A stretch of DNA of 64,000 nt from Thermomonas sp. (GTDB taxonomy: Bacteria > Pseudomonadota > Gammaproteobacteria > Xanthomonadales > Xanthomonadaceae): NCBI RefSeq assembly GCF_019104945.1, contig NZ_JAHRWW010000027.1, forward strand, positions 23,142 through 87,141. Direction: 5' to 3'. The notes below the pieces were generated by a model, which was not told the origin of the DNA, made no database searches, and saw only the letters and a program-made list of their open reading frames with translations. Positions 37,510-45,062 of the stretch are shown one piece after another. How positions within the stretch are numbered: the first letter of the stretch is position 1; each line of letters opens with the position of its first letter. Position numbers and translations under genes: made by a program.

Positions 37510-37571
37510 CGCCATTACGCAATTTTTAAGCCGGTGCTATGCTGCCCTCAACGCCCTAACTCGTCCCTCTC

Positions 37572-37904
37572 ATGCAGACCACTAGCGCAATGATGCTTCC
37601 CGAACGTAGCCCCCTTTGGAAGGTGTTCTGGCTGTATGGCGTGTTGCCTAGTAACCTACTGTGGCTGGCCGTTGCATGGCTGGTGGATCACCACCAACGC
37701 CCCGGCCTTACGCTGCTGCTGCTGGCGGCGCTGCTTGGCTACACGAGCTGGATCGTTCCCGCCGTATGGAAAGCGGCCCCAAACGTCAAAGACCCGCGCT
37801 ATAGCGTGATGGCGCAAGCCCTCACCGTTGTTTGGGCGATCAACACCGTGCTTATCGTGTTCTTTTTAGGCCTGCAAATGCTGCGCACGCTGATGGCGGG
37901 CTAA
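37572..37904 (+). CDS. Small three-helix membrane protein, unknown
   Basis: A 110-residue hydrophobic protein with three probable membrane helices (about residues 18-38, 45-65 and 80-105). I do not recognise a family. Charged residues between the helices are few. It stands alone, downstream of the paired palindromes at 37476-37509 and convergent with the next gene. The ATG lies just after a pyrimidine-rich stretch with no strong ribosome site. Confidence 0.6.
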   Translation: MQTTSAMMLPERSPLWKVFWLYGVLPSNLLWLAVAWLVDHHQRPGLTLLLLAALLGYTSWIVPAVWKAAPNVKDPRYSVMAQALTVVWAINTVLIVFFLGLQMLRTLMAG

Positions 37905-37926
37905 GCCCGTCAGCGCGCTAGACCCA

Positions 37927-38334
37927 TCAACCGAACTGCAGCACGTTGCCACTGCGATCGAACGTCGCAAACTGCGCCACTTGGCCGTTATTCACCGCAT
38001 TCACCATAAACCGTAGTGGCTGCGCGGCTTCATCGGCACTGGGCGCAACACCGGCGCGGCCAGCAAGGCTGCCCACAAACACCATATCCCAGGTTTGCCC
38101 GGTGGCTTCCGACTCGGCCACCAGCGCATCAAAACTGGCGATTTCGCTTGGCGCTTTATCCACACACAGGCTAGGCGTAAGCGTGCCACCTTCGCGGCTT
38201 TCAAACCGTGCAATCTGCTCGGCCGTGGCGTTTTGCGGTAGCTCCACCTTGGCAAACACAAACAGCAGGCGCTGCGGCTCAGGCTGTTGATGGGCGGCAT
38301 CGAGCAGGTCTTGGAACGTAGAAAGCGACATCAT
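37927..38334 (-). CDS. Conserved hypothetical protein
   Basis: A 135-residue soluble protein with LLDAAHQQPEPQRLLFVFAKVELP near the N-terminus and LCVDKAPSEIASFDALVAES in the middle. This resembles a small proteobacterial family that is sometimes labelled ribonucleotide reductase subunit alpha in databases. The sequence has none of the features of that enzyme, so the label is probably propagated error. No function can be given. It is divergent from the molybdenum cofactor operon, so its promoter region faces the FNR box at 38387-38400. Confidence 0.7.
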   Translation of the reverse strand: MMSLSTFQDLLDAAHQQPEPQRLLFVFAKVELPQNATAEQIARFESREGGTLTPSLCVDKAPSEIASFDALVAESEATGQTWDMVFVGSLAGRAGVAPSADEAAQPLRFMVNAVNNGQVAQFATFDRSGNVLQFG

Positions 38335-38386
38335 TTGGCCTCACTGAACTGTGGCATAAGGGTACATGCAGATGGGGCGAGAAAAA

Positions 38387-38400
38387 TTGACTGCGATCAA
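38387..38400. promoter_or_regulatory. FNR/Anr box before moaA
   Basis: TTGACTGCGATCAA matches the FNR/Anr consensus TTGAT-N4-ATCAA at nine of ten conserved positions. A TAATCT sequence at 38423-38428 is placed so that transcription would begin near 38435 with the box centred at about -41.5, the class II FNR geometry. Anaerobic activation of the cofactor operon is therefore expected. Confidence 0.75.
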
Positions 38401-38442
38401 ACACGCCTCGCCCGAGAGGGGCTAATCTTCCCTCAAGCAATA

Positions 38443-38551
38443 CCTCCAAGCCCGCCTGCCTAAGTTCTTACGAATATGGCAGACGGGCCGTAGCCCTCGG
38501 GCTACCGGGCCGGAATTGGAAACAACCCAGCCTCCCGTATTTGGACTGGAG
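38443..38551 (+). ncRNA. Probable molybdenum cofactor (Moco) riboswitch leader
   Basis: The leader before moaA folds on paper like the Moco RNA motif. A closing helix pairs TCCAAG (38445-38450) with TTTGGA (38540-38545). A second helix pairs GCCCG/CTGCC (38450-38460) with GGCAG/CGGGC (38478-38488). A third hairpin is GTAGCC (38490-38495) with GGCTAC (38500-38505). The following GGGCCGGAA, GGAAACAA and AGCCTCCC blocks resemble the conserved core I recall from the E. coli moaA leader. The ribosome site GGAG (38548-38551) lies just after the closing helix and could pair with CCTCC at 38443-38447, giving translational control. Confidence 0.65.
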
Positions 38552-38557
38552 CACAAC

Positions 38558-39538
38558 ATGGCAACCCTTGTGGACGGCTTCGGCCGGTCCTTCCCTTACC
38601 TCCGGCTCTCGCTCACCGAGGCCTGCAATTACCGCTGCAGCTATTGCCTGCCGAATGGTTATCAGGCCAACGGACGGCCAACGTTTCTTACCTTAGAAGA
38701 AATTCAGCGCCTCGTGCGCGCGTTTGCCGCTTTGGGAATGCGCAAAATCCGCCTGACCGGCGGTGAACCCAGCCTGCGCAAAGACCTACCTTCGATTATC
38801 GCGGCGGTGTCCTCCGCCCCCGGCGTCTCTAAAATCGCCCTCACCACCAACGGCTGCCTGCTGCCGAAACACGTTGGTATTTGGCGCGAAGCCGGGCTAA
38901 CCGCACTGAATGTAAGCCTTGATAGCCTGCAACCGGCGCGCTTTGCCGCGATTACCGGCCACGACCGTTTTGCCGAAGTCACAAAAGGCGTGGAAATGGC
39001 GCTGGGGCTGGGCTTTGATGCCGTTAAGCTCAACGCCGTACTGCTGCGCAGCCTGAATGACGACGAGCTACCGGCATGGATGGAGTACCTGCGCGAGCGC
39101 GATATCGCAATTCGCTTTATCGAGCTGATGCGCACCGGCGATAACAAAGACTATTTTGAACGCCACCACTACCGCGCCGAGGCGCTGGAAGAGCAGCTGA
39201 TTCAAAACGGCTGGACGCAAACCCCACGCGCGCCCGACGCTGGGCCTGCGCGCGAATACGCCCACCCAAACTACCAAGGGCGTATCGGCATCATTGCCCC
39301 CTATTCCAAAGACTTCTGCGCGGGCTGCAACCGCCTACGCGTTACCGCGCGCGGCGACCTGCGGCTATGCCTGTTCGGTGATTTTGGCATCCCGCTGCGC
39401 CCCCTGTTGCAGTCTGATGCCGACCACGATGCCTTGGTGGCAAAAATCGCCACCCAACTCGGGCTAAAAGCCGCCGGACATGGCCTGCATCAAGGGCAAA
39501 CCGGCATCACTCCTCACCTTGCTTCCATCGGCGGCTAA
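38558..39538 (+). CDS. moaA: GTP 3',8-cyclase MoaA
   Basis: Radical SAM enzyme that starts molybdenum cofactor synthesis from GTP. The ATG at 38558 has GGAG six bases upstream and aligns with the E. coli start (YLRLSLTEACNYRCSYC). The longer frame from 38516 lies inside the leader RNA. Cys23, Cys27 and Cys30 hold the N-terminal 4Fe-4S cluster; FCAGCNRLR and LRLCLFG hold the second cluster. The protein ends in the required Gly-Gly. It has 326 residues and begins the operon moaA-moaCB-moeA-moaD-moaE-mobA. Confidence 0.97.
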   Translation: MATLVDGFGRSFPYLRLSLTEACNYRCSYCLPNGYQANGRPTFLTLEEIQRLVRAFAALGMRKIRLTGGEPSLRKDLPSIIAAVSSAPGVSKIALTTNGCLLPKHVGIWREAGLTALNVSLDSLQPARFAAITGHDRFAEVTKGVEMALGLGFDAVKLNAVLLRSLNDDELPAWMEYLRERDIAIRFIELMRTGDNKDYFERHHYRAEALEEQLIQNGWTQTPRAPDAGPAREYAHPNYQGRIGIIAPYSKDFCAGCNRLRVTARGDLRLCLFGDFGIPLRPLLQSDADHDALVAKIATQLGLKAAGHGLHQGQTGITPHLASIGG

Positions 39539-39540
39539 CC

Positions 39541-40539
39541 ATGACCCAACAACGCGACGCGGCCTTTTATATGGCCGACATCCGCAATAAGCGCCCCACC
39601 CGTCGCCGTGCGGTGGCGGTGGGCGAATTTCTGCCCGGTGCCGAAGCCTTTGCCACCGTGATCGAACGCCGCCTACCCAAGGGCGATGCGCTGGTGATGG
39701 CAGAAATTGCTGGCCTGCAGGGCGCCAAAATGGCCTCCATGCTGATGCCGCTGTGCCACCCCATTTCATTGGAACTAGTGCGGGTGCGCTGCGTGCCGGT
39801 GCCCGAACGCCACGCCATCCGTGTGTATTGCGAATGCGCTCTGGAAGCGCGTACTGGCGTGGAAATGGAAGCACTGGCGGGGGTCAATGCGGCCCTGCTC
39901 ACACTGTACGACCTGACCAAGCCGGTGGAGCCAGCACTGTCGATCTCAGCGATCCGCCTGCTCTTTAAGGAAGGCGGCAAGAAGGGGCTGTGGATCCACC
40001 CAGACGGTATGACCGAGGACGAACGCGCGCACTACCAGCCGCGCCCGTTGGCACCGCTTGCAGGCGTACCCTGCGCGGTCATCACCCTCAGCGACCGCGC
40101 CAGCGAAGGCCACTATGAAGACCGCTCTGGCCCCGTGCTGGTGGAGGCCTTGCGCAAATTAAATGCAGATGTGACGCATATTGAGGTGCTCCCAGATGGC
40201 CTTGACCCGTTGACTGAACGTCTGCGCAAGCTGACAGACCAAGGCCTGCGGCTGTGCCTATGCACCGGCGGCACTGGCCTTGGCGCGCGCGACGTAACCC
40301 CTGAAGCCCTGCAGCTAGTGGCCGACCGCCGCGTGGACGGCCTAGCCGAAATGATCCGCAGCGAAAGCGCCAAGCACACCCAGCTTGCCTGGCTCAGCCG
40401 CGCCGAGGTGGTGCAAGTGGGGCAGATGCTGGTCATCGCCCTGCCGGGCAGCCCACGCGCCGCGCAGCAATGCATGGACATCCTCGCCCCCCTACTGGCC
40501 CATGCACTCGCAATGATCGACGGTGGCCAACACCCATGA
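39541..40539 (+). CDS. moaCB: Bifunctional MoaC-MoaB fusion
   Basis: One polypeptide of 332 residues joins two cofactor enzymes. Residues 1 to about 155 are MoaC, cyclic pyranopterin monophosphate synthase, with MPLCHPI (69-75), GVEMEAL and the catalytic Asp124 and Lys127 in YDLTK. Residues from about 175 on are MoaB/MogA-like, molybdopterin adenylyltransferase, with TLSDRASEG, TGGTGLGARDVTPEA (242-256) and LPGSPRAAQQC. A proline-rich linker (QPRPLAPLAG) joins them. Such fusions are known. It starts two bases after moaA and overlaps moeA. Confidence 0.95.
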   Translation: MTQQRDAAFYMADIRNKRPTRRRAVAVGEFLPGAEAFATVIERRLPKGDALVMAEIAGLQGAKMASMLMPLCHPISLELVRVRCVPVPERHAIRVYCECALEARTGVEMEALAGVNAALLTLYDLTKPVEPALSISAIRLLFKEGGKKGLWIHPDGMTEDERAHYQPRPLAPLAGVPCAVITLSDRASEGHYEDRSGPVLVEALRKLNADVTHIEVLPDGLDPLTERLRKLTDQGLRLCLCTGGTGLGARDVTPEALQLVADRRVDGLAEMIRSESAKHTQLAWLSRAEVVQVGQMLVIALPGSPRAAQQCMDILAPLLAHALAMIDGGQHP

Positions 40540-41786
40540 TCGGCTATTCCGAAGCACTCAGCATTATTTTGCGCGAAACACTCGCACTGCCCGTACAGCG
40601 TGGCCTGCCGCTGCAGGGCCAAGTGCTGGCCGAGGACGTGCGCAGCGGCGAAGATCTGCCGCCCTTCGATAACTCGGCTATGGACGGGTTTGCGCTGTGC
40701 GTGGACGCTGCAGGTGCCACCGCTGGAACAGCCTATCCGGTGGCCGGTGCGCAGGCCGCAGGCGATCTGCACACGCAGGCAAGCGGCGGCGCGTGGGAAA
40801 TCATGACCGGCGCGCGCCTACCCGACGGCCTGAACGCAGTGATTCCGGTTGAACAGGTAGAAATTCTCTCCAGCGATGCCAGCGGCAAACCGACGCGCAT
40901 TCGCCTATTGGCCGACGTACCGCCAGGCCAACATGTGCGTTTGCATGGCGAAGACGTGCGCAAGGGCGATATCACCCTGCGTGCAGGCACCCGCCTTTCA
41001 GCCCCCGAATTGATGCTCTTAGCCTCTCTTGGCGTGGCTGAAGTCACCGCGCGGCGCGCGCCCAAAGTGGCGCTCATCAACACTGGCCGCGAGTTAGTGG
41101 ATGACCCCGCGCAGCCGCTGAGCTCTGGCGAGATTCGCAATAGCAATGGCCCCTATCTTGCCCAGCGTCTGCAGGACGCGGGCGCGTCCGTGGCGCTGCG
41201 CGAAACGGTGAGCGACGATGCCGACTCCTTTTTAGCTACGCTCCAGCGTGCGCTCGCGGCCGGTGCCGACGTGGTGCTAAGTACGGGTGCGGTATCGATG
41301 GGGCGCTACGATTTCGTCCCCGACGCACTGCGTAGCCTCGGCGCAACCCTGCATTTTCATAAAGTCCGCATTCGCCCCGGCAAACCGCTGCTGTTTGCCA
41401 CCCTGCCCGGCGGCCAACTCTTTTTTGGCCTACCCGGCAACCCCGTGTCCAGTGCGGTGGGGCTGCGCTTTTTTGTTGAACCTGCGCTGCGTGCACTCAT
41501 CGGGCTTGCGCCAGAACGCCCGCTGCGCCTGCCACTAAGCACACCCTACCGTAAGCGCCACGCACTGCGCTTCCACCTTAAAGGCCGCGTGGGCATCAGC
41601 AGCACCGGCCAACTGGAAGCGCGGGTGCTGCCCGGGCAGGAATCATTCCGCATCGCGCCGCTGATCCACAGCAATGCATGGATCGTGATTGACGAGCAAG
41701 CGCAAGACCTCGCAGAAGGCGCGCTGGTGGACGTGTATGGGCTTGGGCATCTGCTTGGCCTGCAACTAGAAGGACACACCGCATGA
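40536..41786 (+). CDS. moeA: Molybdopterin molybdenumtransferase MoeA
   Basis: Inserts molybdate into adenylated molybdopterin. The start at 40536 lies in an ATGA overlap with moaCB and gives 416 residues. Family blocks are LPPFDNSAMDGFAL, ATLPGGQLFFGLPGNPVS in the C-terminal part, and INTGRELVD followed by STGAVSMGRYDFV. The longer frame starting at 40470 lies within moaCB and is rejected. It overlaps moaD by four bases, so translation of the pathway is coupled. Confidence 0.96.
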   Translation: MIGYSEALSIILRETLALPVQRGLPLQGQVLAEDVRSGEDLPPFDNSAMDGFALCVDAAGATAGTAYPVAGAQAAGDLHTQASGGAWEIMTGARLPDGLNAVIPVEQVEILSSDASGKPTRIRLLADVPPGQHVRLHGEDVRKGDITLRAGTRLSAPELMLLASLGVAEVTARRAPKVALINTGRELVDDPAQPLSSGEIRNSNGPYLAQRLQDAGASVALRETVSDDADSFLATLQRALAAGADVVLSTGAVSMGRYDFVPDALRSLGATLHFHKVRIRPGKPLLFATLPGGQLFFGLPGNPVSSAVGLRFFVEPALRALIGLAPERPLRLPLSTPYRKRHALRFHLKGRVGISSTGQLEARVLPGQESFRIAPLIHSNAWIVIDEQAQDLAEGALVDVYGLGHLLGLQLEGHTA

Positions 41787-42043
41787 AGGTTGAAGTCAAA
41801 CTGTTTGGCGCGTTTCGCGACCACCAACCCGACCCCTTGGTAGAACTGGAACTGAGTGATGGCGCCACCATCACCGACCTGCGCCATGCGCTAGAAGCCT
41901 ACGGCAACGCGCACTGGCCCAAGTTCTGCCCAAAGCTGCTGAAATACTCCGCATTTGCTAGTGAAAAGGCCGTGCTGCGCGACACCGACGCCATTCCCGC
42001 CGATGGCAAAATGGCGGTGCTGCCGCCGGTCAGCGGAGGCTAA
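41783..42043 (+). CDS. moaD: Molybdopterin synthase small subunit MoaD
   Basis: Ubiquitin-like sulfur carrier of 86 residues. The C-terminal PPVSGG is the thiocarboxylated tail that enters the MoaE active site; LFGAFRD at the N-terminus and ADGKMAVLPPVSGG at the C-terminus are typical. It overlaps moeA by four bases and precedes moaE by three. The E1-like activating enzyme MoeB is not in the window. Confidence 0.95.
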   Translation: MKVEVKLFGAFRDHQPDPLVELELSDGATITDLRHALEAYGNAHWPKFCPKLLKYSAFASEKAVLRDTDAIPADGKMAVLPPVSGG

Positions 42044-42046
42044 ACC

Positions 42047-42529
42047 ATGAGCGCCCACCACTGCACCGTTGTGGACATTGCCGAAGGCAAACTCGACCCC
42101 GCCGCCGCTCTGGACTTCGTTTCCGACCCTGCATTCGGCGGCATCACGCTGTTTGTTGGCCGCGTACGCGACTTCAACGTGGGCCGCGATGTCACCGGCA
42201 TCAGCTACGACATGTTCGTGCCGTTGGCGCTCAATGGTTTTGCCGACATCGCCGCACGCGCCGAGCACGACTTCGGCGGCAAACTCAAACTCTACATCGG
42301 CCACGCCAAGGGCCGGTTAGGTCTTGGCGATCTGGCAATGGTAGTGGCCGCCGGTACCCCGCACCGCGATGAAGCCTTCCGCGCCTGCCGCCAAGTGGTG
42401 GAAGCGGTGAAACACACCAGCCCGATCTGGAAGCAAGAGCACTACATCGACGGCGATAGCATCTGGAGCGAAGGCTGCTCACTCTGCGAACACACCGACA
42501 GCGCACACGCCCAGCATGACCACGCCTGA
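42047..42529 (+). CDS. moaE: Molybdopterin synthase catalytic subunit MoaE
   Basis: Pairs with MoaD to put the dithiolene sulfurs on precursor Z. The 160 residues contain FVGRVRDFN, GISYDMF and the active-site region VKHTSPIWKQE with Lys122 and Lys129. The C-terminus is unusual: after the catalytic region comes a tail with Cys144 and Cys147 (CSLC) and four histidines (149, 154, 157, 159), a possible metal-binding tail not found in E. coli MoaE. It overlaps mobA by 14 bases. Confidence 0.95.
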   Translation: MSAHHCTVVDIAEGKLDPAAALDFVSDPAFGGITLFVGRVRDFNVGRDVTGISYDMFVPLALNGFADIAARAEHDFGGKLKLYIGHAKGRLGLGDLAMVVAAGTPHRDEAFRACRQVVEAVKHTSPIWKQEHYIDGDSIWSEGCSLCEHTDSAHAQHDHA

Positions 42530-43070
42530 GCCAATGTGGACCGGGCTTGTGCTGGCGGGCGGCCGCTCCAGCCGTATGGGCCAAGACAAAGCCGCCCTGC
42601 TTTGGCAGGGCAAGCCTCTGCTGCAGCATATGCAAGCCCTGTTGCACGCTGCAGGTGCACAGCGCGTGGTAGTAAGCGGAAATTATCCGGAAGAAAATGG
42701 CATTCCTGATCTTATTTCCGAGCTTGGCCCCTTGGGCGGGCTCACCAGTGTGGCGAGCGCGCTCCCCGATGGCCCACTCCTGATTGTTCCGGTGGATATG
42801 CCGCAACTCACGCCAGAATTGCTCACCACCCTCGCCCAGCGCCCTGAACACTGCCTGTGCTATGCCGAACACATGCTGCCGATGCGCCTGCAGTTAGACG
42901 CCACATCACGCCAGTTCTTGAGCACCTGCGCCCAGCGCCCACCACGCGAACGCTCGCTGCACGCCCTACACGCCGCGCTGCAGGGGCAATTCCTCGCCAT
43001 TCCAGAAGGCGCTTTGGCGCAGCTGCATAACGTCAACACCCCGGAACAGTGGCAGGAGGCAACGGCATGA
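42516..43070 (+). CDS. mobA: Molybdenum cofactor guanylyltransferase MobA
   Basis: Attaches GMP to the cofactor to make the bis-MGD form used by nitrate reductase. The 184 residues begin with the nucleotide-binding GLVLAGGRSSRMGQDKAAL, then GPLGGLTS and PVDMPQL, the family's sugar-nucleotide transferase motifs. It overlaps moaE by 14 bases. An ATG at 42534 would reduce the overlap but leaves a short N-terminus. NarG downstream needs this product. Confidence 0.93.
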   Translation: MTTPEPMWTGLVLAGGRSSRMGQDKAALLWQGKPLLQHMQALLHAAGAQRVVVSGNYPEENGIPDLISELGPLGGLTSVASALPDGPLLIVPVDMPQLTPELLTTLAQRPEHCLCYAEHMLPMRLQLDATSRQFLSTCAQRPPRERSLHALHAALQGQFLAIPEGALAQLHNVNTPEQWQEATA

Positions 43071-43417
43071 AGGTGCAACTGCAACAGCAAACCTTGCGTC
43101 TGCGTATCAGCGAACACGAACTCGCCCAATTACTCGCCGGCGGCGAAGTCAGCAACCTCACCCGCATTACGCCCACCGTGGCCTACAGCTTCAACCTCTG
43201 CTTGACCAAGGAAGTAGAACCCACCCTAGTGGGCAGCTCCGGCTGCTGGTGGTTCCACCTACCTCAGCGCCCACTGCAGGACTATGTCGCCACCCTACCC
43301 AATCGCCACGGACTAGAGTTCCCCATTAACGTTGGCCAAAATGAAACGCTGCAGGTAGAGATCGAAGTTGACGTACGCGACAGCGTGCGCAGCCGGGGCG
43401 GAAAAAAGCGCGACTAA
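43067..43417 (+). CDS. Uncharacterised last gene of the Moco operon
   Basis: A 116-residue protein starting in an ATGA overlap with mobA, so it is translated with the cofactor genes. It contains LRLRISEHELAQLLAGGEV and a strand-rich remainder, resembling small uncharacterised proteins of the DUF7009 kind. No cysteine pair, membrane segment or known catalytic motif is visible; it ends in a basic tail RSRGGKKRD. A role in cofactor delivery or in supporting nitrate reductase is guessed only from position. Confidence 0.75.
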   Translation: MKVQLQQQTLRLRISEHELAQLLAGGEVSNLTRITPTVAYSFNLCLTKEVEPTLVGSSGCWWFHLPQRPLQDYVATLPNRHGLEFPINVGQNETLQVEIEVDVRDSVRSRGGKKRD

Positions 43418-43461
43418 AGTTTCACAAGAAACATTAACGAGCCTGGGCTCGCCCTCAAAAT

Positions 43462-43475
43462 TTGATACCAATCAA
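43462..43475. promoter_or_regulatory. Perfect FNR/Anr box before narK
   Basis: TTGATACCAATCAA matches TTGAT-N4-ATCAA at all ten conserved positions and lies 105 bases before the narK start. It implies oxygen-controlled transcription of the nitrate operon. I cannot place a convincing -10 element. Confidence 0.85.
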
Positions 43476-43579
43476 AAAGCACTCCCGCAAAATCATGCAC
43501 TCTGTGCCGTATGGTGTTGCCGCGTTTTAGCCCGCTTGGGCGCGCCAATACGAAGGTTCCCCCCGTACAGGCAAGTTAC

Positions 43580-44989
43580 ATGAGCGCTCAAATGGCAGAA
43601 AAGCCGCGCAACATTGGTTCCTTGATCCACGATTGGCACCCGGAAGACGCGGCCTTTTGGGCGCATACCGGCAACCGGATCGCCAACCGCAATCTTACTA
43701 TTTCTATCCCGGCGCTGCTGCTGGCATTTGCCATCTGGCAGATGTTTTCGGCGGTGGCCATCAGCCTGCCGCAAGTGGGCTTTCAGTTCGATACCAATGA
43801 GCTGTTCTGGCTGGCGGCGCTACCTGCGCTATCGGGTGCCACCTTCCGTATTTTTTATTCGTTCGTGGTGCCCATGTTCGGCGGCCGCCGCTGGACAGCC
43901 ATTGCCACCGCCTCGCTGATTATCCCAGCAGTTTGGCTGGGCATTGCCGTGCAGGATGTATCCACACCGTATTGGCACTTCGTGGCGATCGCCATTTTGT
44001 GTGGCTTTGGTGGTGGCAATTTCTCGTCGTCGATGTCCAATATCTCGTTCTTCTACCCCAAGGCCAAGCAGGGCTTTGCGCTGGGCATGAACGCAGGCCT
44101 CGGCAATTTGGGCGTCTCCGCTACCCAGTTTGTCATTCCGCTGGTCATCACCTTTGGGTTATTTGGTGCAGCCGTGGGCGGCCCGCAGCTGGGTGCCGAT
44201 GGCAAAGAATTTTTCCTGCAGAACGCAGGGTTTGTGTGGGTGCCGTTTCTTGTGATTGTGGCGGTGGCAGCGTGGTTTGGCATGCATGACCTCGCCGCGG
44301 CGCGTTCTTCGTTTGCTGAGCAAGCGGTGATCTTCAAGCGCAAGCACAATTGGCTGATGTGCTGGTTGTACATCGGCACGTTCGGCTCGTTTATTGGCTT
44401 CTCGGCGGCCATGCCCATGTTGACCAAGACCCAGTTCCCCGACGTTAACCCGATGACGTATGCCTTCCTTGGCCCGCTGGTGGGCGCGCTGATGCGCTCG
44501 GCCGGTGGCTGGCTGGCGGATAAGCTGGGCGGCGCACTGCTGACCTTCTGGGTGTTCGCATTGATGATCGTCGGTGTGTTTGGGGTGCTGCACTTCCTGC
44601 CCGACCACGCAGGTAATGGCGGCAATTTTTACGGTTTCCTCGGCAGCTTCCTTGTGCTGTTTGTACTGTCGGGCATCGGTAATGCCTCCACCTTCCGCAT
44701 GATCCCGGTGATCTTCCGCACCCTGCACGGGCGCTGGTCGGCCAACGAGAATGCCGAGGGCAAGGCCGCCTCCACGCGTCAGGCCGGCATCGAATCGGCC
44801 GCAGTGATTGGCTTTAGTTCGGCCATTGGCGCCTACGGCGGCTTCTTTATTCCCAAGAGCTTCGGCTCATCGATCGCTTGGACCGGCGGCCCAGAAATGG
44901 CGCTGTACGGCTTCGTTGGTTTTTACGCCACCTGTTTGGTGGTGACGTGGTGGTGGTACTTCCGTCGCGGCGCCGAAACGCCGTGCTGA
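43580..44989 (+). CDS. narK: Nitrate/nitrite transporter NarK, E. coli NarK-like type
   Basis: A 469-residue MFS protein with about twelve helices. The nitrate signature GFGGGNFSSSMSNISFFYP and MNAGLGNLGVSATQFV match E. coli NarK, a nitrate/nitrite antiporter. The ATG at 43580 is chosen because the open frame upstream, to 43511, would start at or before the expected transcription start set by the FNR box. It is 73 bases before narG, which has its own ribosome site AAGAGGA. It exchanges external nitrate for nitrite. Confidence 0.92.
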   Translation: MSAQMAEKPRNIGSLIHDWHPEDAAFWAHTGNRIANRNLTISIPALLLAFAIWQMFSAVAISLPQVGFQFDTNELFWLAALPALSGATFRIFYSFVVPMFGGRRWTAIATASLIIPAVWLGIAVQDVSTPYWHFVAIAILCGFGGGNFSSSMSNISFFYPKAKQGFALGMNAGLGNLGVSATQFVIPLVITFGLFGAAVGGPQLGADGKEFFLQNAGFVWVPFLVIVAVAAWFGMHDLAAARSSFAEQAVIFKRKHNWLMCWLYIGTFGSFIGFSAAMPMLTKTQFPDVNPMTYAFLGPLVGALMRSAGGWLADKLGGALLTFWVFALMIVGVFGVLHFLPDHAGNGGNFYGFLGSFLVLFVLSGIGNASTFRMIPVIFRTLHGRWSANENAEGKAASTRQAGIESAAVIGFSSAIGAYGGFFIPKSFGSSIAWTGGPEMALYGFVGFYATCLVVTWWWYFRRGAETPC

Positions 44990-45062
44990 TACATAGAAAG
45001 ATAAGCCAGCTCCACAGCCCGCTTCGCACCATTTAATACGCGTTTCTCAAGAGGATGTCCCC

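Noticed and set aside
37927..38334. Annotation as ribonucleotide reductase alpha subunit
   Set aside because: The protein is 135 residues and has no reductase active-site cysteines, ATP cone or barrel; only a propagated name would support it.
43511..43579. Upstream extension of narK to an ATG at 43511
   Set aside because: It would begin at about the transcription start predicted from the FNR box and has no family similarity; the ATG at 43580 fits NarK N-termini.
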